Origin: Verrucomicrobiales bacterium
Lineage (GTDB): Bacteria; Verrucomicrobiota; Verrucomicrobiia; Limisphaerales; SXQI01
Assembly (NCBI GenBank): GCA_005793025.1
Contig: SXQI01000275.1
Location: forward strand, 1 to 8,966
DNA length: 8,966 nt
Direction of reading: 5' to 3'
Each line of letters starts with the position of its first letter. Within the stretch, counting starts at the first letter, position 1. A program made the translations under genes and the position numbers. The notes below the pieces were generated by a model. That model did no database searches, was not told the DNA's origin, and saw only the letters and a program-made list of their open reading frames with translations. Below, in pieces: positions 1 through 5,613 of this stretch.

Positions 1-317
1 CCTCCAAAAACATGAGGGTGCCGACGGATCAGTTTATCAGCGATAGTCTGAGCGACCTCATCAAATTGAAAGCTCCCCCTCTCACGGGCGAGCTGACAGT
101 GAAAGACGACTTGTAGCAGGAGATCCCCCAATTCCTCGCACATCTCCTGATCATCATTGGCCTCGATAGCATCGAGCAACTCGTAGACCTCCTCGATCGC
201 ATGATACCGGATGGATTGGTGGTTCTGCTCGCGATCCCATGGACAACCGTCGGGTGCTCGCAACGCAGCCGTTATTTCGAGGAGTCGAACAATCCCGCGG
301 TTTTGTTCAGTGTTCAT
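1..317 (-). CDS. mazG: MazG nucleoside triphosphate pyrophosphohydrolase (3' end outside window)
   Basis: MazG hydrolyses (d)NTPs to the monophosphate and pyrophosphate in the cytoplasm, clearing abnormal nucleotides and, in E. coli, lowering ppGpp under starvation. I translated the reverse strand from the ATG at 315-317. It gives 105 residues without a stop before the window edge. The family's conserved pieces appear in order: CPWD (25-28), the metal-binding EEVYE (42-46) with ELGD (62-65), which together make the EExxE...ExxD Mg-binding motif, then DKLIRRHPHVFG (94-105), a hallmark of full-length MazG. Full MazG is about 260 residues, so a second MazG domain probably follows outside the window. 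The gene starts only 16 bases after the proB stop on the same strand, so the two are probably co-transcribed. There is no clear Shine-Dalgarno sequence. Confidence 0.93.
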   Translation of the reverse strand, partial: MNTEQNRGIVRLLEITAALRAPDGCPWDREQNHQSIRYHAIEEVYELLDAIEANDDQEMCEELGDLLLQVVFHCQLARERGSFQFDEVAQTIADKLIRRHPHVFG

Positions 318-333
318 AAAAGTTGGCACCGGA

Positions 334-1410
334 TCAAAGAATCACCAGATCATCCCTATGGATGACCACCACTTTGAGAAGTGACTTTGCCTTCAGCTCG
401 GACGCTTCAATCCGGGAAATCCCTCTCGCGAATTCTGTTCCGTTCGCGTCACAAATTCTCACCACATCACCTGCTGAGAAATCTCCAACACAAGCGACGA
501 TGCCGGGTTGAAGCAGGCTGCGACCTGTTTCCCTCAGAGCCTTCCTAGCCCCATCATCCACAGAGATTGTCCCTTTGGGATGATGAAAAAAAGCGATCCA
601 ACGTTTGCGTCCTCGAAGTTTATTCAGCCTAGGGACAAACAGCGTCCCTTCTAAATCCCCTTTAATAATGTTAGACAAAATGTCTGGAGTTCTCCCGGCG
701 GCAATAACGAGTGGCACACCAGAACGAATCACCATTTTCGCCGCTTGAATCTTCGAGCTCATGCCCCCCACTGCGGTTGCGCTGGTCGTCCCACCTGCCA
801 TCGATTCGATGTGCGCGTCGATCTCTTCAATTGTCGATAGAAGCTGTTGGTTGGGTTGCCCAAAATTCTCAATCACCCCGTCCACCGTCGTGAGGATTAT
901 AAGAAGATCCGCTGGCAACAGACAGGCTACAAGAGCGGATAATCGATCGTTGTCTCCGAATTTGATTTCAGTAAACGACACTGCATCGTTTTCGTTGATG
1001 ATGGGGATGACTCCATGATGCAACAATCGAACAAGTGTATTGCGCGCGTTGAGGTGTCGTTCGTGGTGTTCGAGGTCATCATGAGTGAGTAACACTTGGG
1101 CGACGCTGATACCGAATTGTGCGAAAAGGCGCTCGTAACTTGCCATCAAACGGGATTGTCCAACCGCAGCACATGCTTGGAGTTCAGCCAATTCCATCGG
1201 TCGTTTGGTGTGTCCAAGGACACCCATTCCAGCTCCGACAGCCCCGGATGTGACGACAACAACATCCAACCCGCGTTTTCGAAGTCGGGCGATTTGGCCA
1301 ACCAGTTGTTCCAGTTGAGCCACATCCGCCTGCTTCTTACTGTCCGTCAAAACTCCGGTGCCAAGTTTTATCACCACGCGGCTAACATTCTTTAACAACT
1401 CACGACGCAT
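334..1410 (-). CDS. proB: Glutamate 5-kinase with C-terminal PUA domain
   Basis: ProB phosphorylates L-glutamate with ATP to gamma-glutamyl phosphate, the first and normally proline-inhibited step of proline synthesis, in the cytoplasm. The protein has 358 residues (E. coli 367). The amino-acid kinase domain covers about residues 8-255: KLGTGVL (15-21), the VTSGAVGAG loop (53-61), INEND (138-142), FGDND (151-155) and GGMSSK (215-220), the usual nucleotide and substrate contacts. The PUA domain lies at about 275-355 and includes the VDDGARKAL stretch (284-292). The ATG start gives the family-typical N-terminus MRRELLKN. The partner proA is not in the window. The gene is 93 bases downstream of hrpB and 16 bases upstream of mazG on the same strand. 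No strong ribosome binding site is visible. Confidence 0.96.
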   Translation of the reverse strand: MRRELLKNVSRVVIKLGTGVLTDSKKQADVAQLEQLVGQIARLRKRGLDVVVVTSGAVGAGMGVLGHTKRPMELAELQACAAVGQSRLMASYERLFAQFGISVAQVLLTHDDLEHHERHLNARNTLVRLLHHGVIPIINENDAVSFTEIKFGDNDRLSALVACLLPADLLIILTTVDGVIENFGQPNQQLLSTIEEIDAHIESMAGGTTSATAVGGMSSKIQAAKMVIRSGVPLVIAAGRTPDILSNIIKGDLEGTLFVPRLNKLRGRKRWIAFFHHPKGTISVDDGARKALRETGRSLLQPGIVACVGDFSAGDVVRICDANGTEFARGISRIEASELKAKSLLKVVVIHRDDLVIL

Positions 1411-1503
1411 GACTTAAGTTGACGGAAAAGGACGAGGGGAAAAAGTTAAAAATTTGGATGGTGAAGATCCTGTTTCGTCACACGAATCACCAACGAGAGT
1501 CCA

Positions 1504-4053
1504 TCACAGCCAAGTGTTTCCTGGAAATTTTTGCTGGAGCACCGGTTTAATCTTCGGATACCGGGTTGTGCGGAATAGTGGCCAATTCTCTGTAGATTCT
1601 AGACGTTTGCCATCCGGGCTGGTTAGCCAAATTCGAACGGCCACCTTGCCTTCACAGAGAGTTGGATGCTCCTTGAGGCCAAAACATTCGTGCAACTTAA
1701 CTTGGATTTCAGGCACACCTTCTGTGTATAGAAGTTTTACTTTTCGATCGTCCACCCAGCGGAGAGTCGCCGGTAAGAGTTCGTCAAGCCATGCCAGTTG
1801 CTCTGTGCCCAATGCATTGATAAAAGTCTCTTTCAAAACGATTGCCTGAGCTTCCTTCGCCAATGTCAGGCCATGAAAAGCACGAGCCAGTAACATTTTC
1901 AACTCCTCCGAATCGAGTGTTGGGAATCCAAGACCGGGCATGTGTTGAGCGACAATTTGCACGCGGGCAATCCACTGTTTTAATTCATGATTATAATTCG
2001 GTAACTCGATCCACTCCCGCTGAACGGCTTCAGCGAGAGTTTCCGCAGCAACCGATGCATCCGTCTCGGCATGGGGTTCCGCGAGGAGCGGGAGATCTCG
2101 GAAAAAAAGCAATTTGACCGCAGCGACTCGCTTGTGAGTTCGATCAAATCGATGTTCAATTTTCTCCCGTAGATGTTGAGGGAAACACTCCCTGATCCAC
2201 TCAAGGTTCACCGTGCTCACGAGACTCAGAAGTGTGAGATGCCCTCCTCTACCCGACACCTCACGAATGTTTGCGGAAACAAAAAAGTTTGGCTTTTGGA
2301 CGACTGACTCACGAACCAACGTACCCATTCGTCCCTCAGTCATGTTGCAATCGAGCGTGCCTGAATCGCGTCGAACACAGAGTTGATCAATGAATCCAGC
2401 CATCAACGCACGGAGAAGTGCTTCGTCTGTTCCCTTAACGGGTTCATCCTGTTTGATCAGGTTCTGTCGTTTGGCAATTTCGAGGATCTGCTCATAAGTC
2501 TGCGCGACTTGACGGGCAGATTGTGCATGAACCCCGTAACGACGACAGGATTCAGTCTGGAAATTATTTTTAGCTGCAAAATTAAAAGCCCGGATGAGCG
2601 TGAAGAAATCAGATCGTGGATCGCCTTCAAACAATTCCCGAGCTTCGGAAACGTGTTTATCCTCTCGACCTAGACGCACCAACAAATCCCGCCCACTCAC
2701 CAGTGCAGCACACAGGGCAGCAGCCGGCACACACCCCGTTTTGGAAGCCTCGACCAACATCCTCGAGTATCGTGGATGCATTGGAAGCCCTAACATTTTA
2801 CGGCCCACGGGAGTCAAATCGTTGTGTTCCTCCAATTGTGGTTCCTCGTGGAGTGCACCCAACATCCGTAAGAGGGATTCGGCACGATCTACCGCGACCG
2901 GATCAGGACGGTCGAGCCATTGGAACTCACCCGCTTTACGGATTCCCAATGAGTGGAGCAATAGAACAACCTCGGCCAGATCAGTACGTTGGATTTCGGG
3001 AGTATTCCGAGCAGGCCGGTTAAGGTGGTTACTCTCGGTCCAAAGTCGCCAGCAGGTTCCCGGAGCGGTTCTTCCAGCACGTCCCGCGCGTTGATCGGCA
3101 GAGGCACGACTAATCTCCTCGATAAACAGCGTTCCCAAACCTCGCTCTGCATCGAAGCGAGCTACACGAGCCAACCCGGCATCCACAACATGCCGAATGC
3201 CATCAATCGTTACAGATGTCTCGGCAACATTTGTGGCAACGATTACTTTGCGGAGAGGGTTCGACGCAAACGCTCTATCCTGCTCCTCGGGTTGAAGATC
3301 TCCGTGGAGAGGAATCCATGCCAATTTCTCGGTGGTCCGGACACTGCTTCCAGCCCGAATAGTGGCTTGAATTTCCCCCATTCCCGGCATGAAAATAAGA
3401 ATATCCCCATGTTCGTTGGATTGCAGGAGCCTTTCCACAACATCCACCGCTTGATCTGGAGAATCGCGCTCATCCTCCGATGAAATAAAATGCGTCTCGA
3501 CGGGGAAACTTCGACCTTCAGAGACCAAAATAGGACAGTCGTCCAGATACTTTGCGACGGGTTCGGCATCCAGCGTCGCCGACATAACGATGATTTTCAG
3601 GTCTGGACGGGATTGTTTTTGTAACCGTTTGACAAGTCCCAAGGCTACATCGCTAAGCAGGTTACGTTCATGAAACTCATCAAACAGAACGGCACCGATA
3701 TCCTCCAGTGCCGCATCATCCTGCAACCACCGTAACAAGATCCCTTCAGTAATGAAACACAGCCGCGTGCCTAAACTCGTCCGATCATCAAACCGAACCT
3801 GATATCCAACTTCTCCTCTGAGAATGCATGAGCGTTCCCACGCAACCCGGGCAGCCACTGTCCGTGCAGCTACTCGTCGAGGTTGGAGAATAATGATTTT
3901 TTTTCCGCCGCCGACACCTGCATCCCATAGCATTTGAGGGACCTGCGTTGTCTTACCGGACCCGGTTGGGGCCACAAGGACGAGGCGGTTCGATTCGCGG
4001 ACAGCACCGAGAATCTGCTCGTGCAACTGCCATATAGGAAGCGGGGGATTCAA
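1504..4053 (-). CDS. hrpB: ATP-dependent helicase HrpB (DEAH family)
   Basis: HrpB is a cytoplasmic superfamily 2 DEAH-type helicase, probably acting on RNA; its exact cellular role is poorly defined. Using the TTG at 4051-4053 as start (849 residues; E. coli 809), I see motif I APTGSGKTT (28-36), motif II DEFH (125-128), motif III SAT (158-160), the HrpB-typical SEGRSFPVE after it, motif V ATNVAETSVTIDG (about 273-285) and motif VI QRAGRAGR (321-328). The C-terminal HrpB domain ends in the SPDGK...FPGNTW region. The frame is open further up to a TTG at 4093-4095, which would add 14 residues and overlap the TMEM14 gene. I prefer 4053 because it leaves the family's LPI segment near the N-terminus, as in E. 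coli, and has AGGGCGG eight bases upstream. No ATG start exists before motif I, so the start is uncertain. The protein ends at NTWL, slightly shorter than homologues that continue WP(D/E). Confidence 0.94.
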   Translation of the reverse strand: MNPPLPIWQLHEQILGAVRESNRLVLVAPTGSGKTTQVPQMLWDAGVGGGKKIIILQPRRVAARTVAARVAWERSCILRGEVGYQVRFDDRTSLGTRLCFITEGILLRWLQDDAALEDIGAVLFDEFHERNLLSDVALGLVKRLQKQSRPDLKIIVMSATLDAEPVAKYLDDCPILVSEGRSFPVETHFISSEDERDSPDQAVDVVERLLQSNEHGDILIFMPGMGEIQATIRAGSSVRTTEKLAWIPLHGDLQPEEQDRAFASNPLRKVIVATNVAETSVTIDGIRHVVDAGLARVARFDAERGLGTLFIEEISRASADQRAGRAGRTAPGTCWRLWTESNHLNRPARNTPEIQRTDLAEVVLLLHSLGIRKAGEFQWLDRPDPVAVDRAESLLRMLGALHEEPQLEEHNDLTPVGRKMLGLPMHPRYSRMLVEASKTGCVPAAALCAALVSGRDLLVRLGREDKHVSEARELFEGDPRSDFFTLIRAFNFAAKNNFQTESCRRYGVHAQSARQVAQTYEQILEIAKRQNLIKQDEPVKGTDEALLRALMAGFIDQLCVRRDSGTLDCNMTEGRMGTLVRESVVQKPNFFVSANIREVSGRGGHLTLLSLVSTVNLEWIRECFPQHLREKIEHRFDRTHKRVAAVKLLFFRDLPLLAEPHAETDASVAAETLAEAVQREWIELPNYNHELKQWIARVQIVAQHMPGLGFPTLDSEELKMLLARAFHGLTLAKEAQAIVLKETFINALGTEQLAWLDELLPATLRWVDDRKVKLLYTEGVPEIQVKLHECFGLKEHPTLCEGKVAVRIWLTSPDGKRLESTENWPLFRTTRYPKIKPVLQQKFPGNTWL

Positions 4054-4066
4054 GCAAATTGCCGCC

Positions 4067-4357
4067 CTAAGCAAGTCTGAATCCAACCAACGCAATGATA
4101 GTGATGAGAATCATCAAACCGCTTGGCATGAACTTTTTAGTCTTCACTAAACGCATCCCAAAAACCAAAATCAACGCACCCATCAACCACGTGGCGTATG
4201 CCGTCGGGATAATGTTGGTCGCACATAAGGCAATCAGCACCCCAAACGCGGAGGAAGCAATCAGGGATGCCTTACTCTTCCCTTTGACGAATCCGACAAT
4301 GCCTCCGGCCAACAGCAGTCCAATATAAATCCACAGGATCATCACGGAGTTTAACAT
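4067..4357 (-). CDS. TMEM14-family small membrane protein
   Basis: This is a 96-residue integral membrane protein of the Tmemb_14 (UPF0136) family. Four hydrophobic helices can be seen at about residues 6-24, 31-47, 53-70 and 78-95. The family marks are GGIVGFVKGKSKASL (18-32) after helix 1 and MRLVKTKKFMPSGLM (68-82) before helix 4, closely like mammalian TMEM14 proteins. Known relatives are eukaryotic: TMEM14C takes part in mitochondrial porphyrin handling, and the chloroplast FAX proteins export fatty acids. The bacterial substrate is unknown, and I do not assign one. The ATG is at 4355-4357; a second in-frame ATG at residue 6 is possible. It is the first gene of the minus-strand run, its stop lies 13 bases before the preferred hrpB start, and it is divergent from the channel gene. 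The two genes may share a transcript, but no functional link is evident. Confidence 0.88.
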   Translation of the reverse strand: MLNSVMILWIYIGLLLAGGIVGFVKGKSKASLIASSAFGVLIALCATNIIPTAYATWLMGALILVFGMRLVKTKKFMPSGLMILITIIALVGFRLA

Positions 4358-4360
4358 AAG

Positions 4361-4395
4361 ATCTTGATTATCCCATCAACCAGCTCTTGAGTCGA
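4361..4395 (-). promoter_or_regulatory. Possible sigma70-type promoter for the TMEM14-hrpB run
   Basis: On the minus strand a GATAAT hexamer (4367-4372, five of six matches to TATAAT) is preceded at 17 bases by TCGACT (4390-4395, four of six matches to TTGACA). Transcription would begin around 4360, only a few bases before the ATG at 4357, giving an almost leaderless message. This is a pattern match by eye only. Confidence 0.27.
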
Positions 4396-4454
4396 TGGTC
4401 AAAACGGACCAGCTGTTCTATTCCTGCCAGTAGATCAAGAAATACGTTGCTTTG

Positions 4455-4474
4455 ATATTCGCTTAGACGAATAT
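4455..4474. promoter_or_regulatory. Perfect inverted repeat, likely ArsR/SmtB-family operator
   Basis: ATATTCG (4455-4461), six bases CTTAGA, then CGAATAT (4468-4474) form a perfect 7-6-7 dyad. It ends nine bases before the ATG of the channel gene. AT-rich dyads with TTCG/CGAA or TTCA/TGAA arms over about 20 bases are typical of winged-helix ArsR/SmtB-family repressor sites, and the genes downstream are arsenic-related. The repeat overlaps any promoter that could serve the channel gene, for example TTGCTT (4447-4452) with the weak hexamer GAATAT (4469-4474), 16 bases apart. A protein bound here would block transcription. The dyad is seen directly; the regulator is inferred. Confidence 0.55.
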
Positions 4475-4483
4475 GTTCGGCGG

Positions 4484-5152
4484 ATGGAACAACCCCGAAT
4501 TACGTTGTGCAATCGGATGGTCGCAGAGGCGTTTGGAACTTTTGCCATGGTCTTCGCCGGAACGGGTGCGATTGTCGTAGATCAACAGTTCAACGGAGCC
4601 ATAAGCCACGCAGGTGTTGCCCTGACGTTCGGACTAATCGTTTTGGCGATGATCTACTCGCTCGGCGATATTTCAGGAGCCCATTTTAATCCGGCAGTTA
4701 CAATAGGTTTCTTTGCTGCTCGTCGTTTGGAATCCAAGGTGATTTTTCCTTACGTGCTCAGTCAATTGGTCGGAGCCATTTGCGCTAGCGCGTCTCTCGC
4801 GTTGATGTTTCCAGAAAACAAAGGATTAGGTTCGACGCATGCCCATGGTCCGCTCTTGCGGGCGTTTCTGATGGAATTCATCCTAACTCTGATTCTGATG
4901 GTCGTTATTCTTAGCGTCTCCACGGGTGCCAAGGAAAAAGGAATCACAGCAGGTATCGTGGTGGGAAGCGTTATCGGGCTTGAGGCGATGTTCGCCGGAC
5001 CGCTTTGCGGCGCATCGATGAATCCTGTGCGTTCTTTGGCTCCGGCACTGGTCTCAGGACAAGTTCACGATCTCTGGATTTATCTAACAGCTCCCGTGTT
5101 AGGTGCTTTAGCTGCAGTGCCCCTAAACCGAGCCTTGAGACCCGGGTCCTAG
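4484..5152 (+). CDS. aqpS: MIP-family channel (aquaglyceroporin type), probably arsenite-conducting
   Basis: This is a six-helix channel of the major intrinsic protein family in the inner membrane, 222 residues (AqpZ 231). The first half-helix motif is HFNPAVT (NPA 69-71). The second is SMNPVRS, so NPV (180-182) replaces the usual NPA, followed by the filter arginine R183. By alignment with AqpZ the selectivity filter is F49, A168, A177, R183. The histidine that marks water-selective aquaporins is replaced by alanine, which implies a wider pore. The gene lies 23 bases before arsC on the same strand, the arrangement of rhizobial AqpS, a channel that lets arsenite out. From this context I infer As(OH)3 conduction; glycerol or other small neutral solutes are alternatives. 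The symbol rests on context rather than on close sequence identity. The ATG is at 4484-4486, GGCGG lies directly against it, and no properly spaced ribosome binding site is seen. Confidence 0.87.
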   Translation: MEQPRITLCNRMVAEAFGTFAMVFAGTGAIVVDQQFNGAISHAGVALTFGLIVLAMIYSLGDISGAHFNPAVTIGFFAARRLESKVIFPYVLSQLVGAICASASLALMFPENKGLGSTHAHGPLLRAFLMEFILTLILMVVILSVSTGAKEKGITAGIVVGSVIGLEAMFAGPLCGASMNPVRSLAPALVSGQVHDLWIYLTAPVLGALAAVPLNRALRPGS

Positions 5153-5175
5153 GTTGAATTGAGAAATAATTTATT

Positions 5176-5613
5176 ATGAAGCAACGGACGGTCTTAATTC
5201 TTTGCACAGGTAATTCATGCCGGAGCCATCTCGCGGAAGGGTTCTTAAGATCCGCAGGCGGAATTGCGTTAAATGTTCAAAGTGCTGGCTCAGTCCCCGC
5301 AGGTTATGTCCATCCCCTTGCAATCAAAGTGATGAGTGAGGTGGGGATTGACCTCTCTAGCCATCGATCCAAACCATTGACTGAATTCCTCGATCAGACT
5401 GTGGATACGGTCATTACCGTCTGCGGGAATGCTGACCAAGTGTGCCCAATTTTTCCCGGACAATTACGCCGATACCATTGGCCGTTTGAAGACCCTGCTC
5501 ACGCGACCGGAAGCGAAGAGGAGCGTCTTCAGGTTTTTCGCCGTGTTCGCGATGAGATCCGGCGGGTGTTTGAGGCTTACGGTGCGGGATTCAAAGATGG
5601 CATTGCACCCTGA
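5176..5613 (+). CDS. arsC: Arsenate reductase, thioredoxin-coupled (LMW-PTP fold)
   Basis: ArsC reduces arsenate to arsenite in the cytoplasm, and thioredoxin normally regenerates it. The protein has 145 residues (pI258 ArsC 131). The phosphatase-type loop CTGNSCR (10-16) gives the CX5R motif with nucleophile C10. The redox pair for the disulfide cascade is C83 and C90 (pI258 C82 and C89) in TVCGNADQVCP. The general-acid aspartate is D106 in FEDP, and RVRDEI follows as in pI258. All catalytic residues are present, so it should be an active reductase rather than a plain tyrosine phosphatase. It follows the channel gene after 23 AT-rich bases with no Shine-Dalgarno sequence, and it probably shares that gene's message. 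Its last 37 bases overlap the 3' end of clpB on the other strand. No arsenite pump gene is in the window. Confidence 0.95.
   Translation: MKQRTVLILCTGNSCRSHLAEGFLRSAGGIALNVQSAGSVPAGYVHPLAIKVMSEVGIDLSSHRSKPLTEFLDQTVDTVITVCGNADQVCPIFPGQLRRYHWPFEDPAHATGSEEERLQVFRRVRDEIRRVFEAYGAGFKDGIAP

Noticed and set aside
1474..1486. Hairpin TTCGT-CAC-ACGAA between hrpB and proB as a terminator or operator
   Set aside because: The stem is only five pairs, and no thymine run follows on the minus strand. It can easily occur by chance, and the rest of this 93-base gap shows only T-rich stretches and no clear promoter.
2594..3094. Open frame of 166 codons on the plus strand opposite hrpB
   Set aside because: It lies wholly inside a well-conserved helicase gene, has an Arg/Ser-rich composition typical of antisense shadows, and shows no domain.
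4379..4414. Direct repeat ACCAGCT (4379-4385 and 4408-4414) and small stem TGGTC/GACCA (4396-4411) in the divergent gap
   Set aside because: The units are short, their spacing is not regular relative to either start, and there is no link to a known regulator family. They are expected by chance in 126 bases.
5176..5613. arsC product as a low-molecular-weight protein tyrosine phosphatase
   Set aside because: The fold is shared, but the extra redox cysteines C83 and C90 and the pI258-like C-terminus mark an arsenate reductase.
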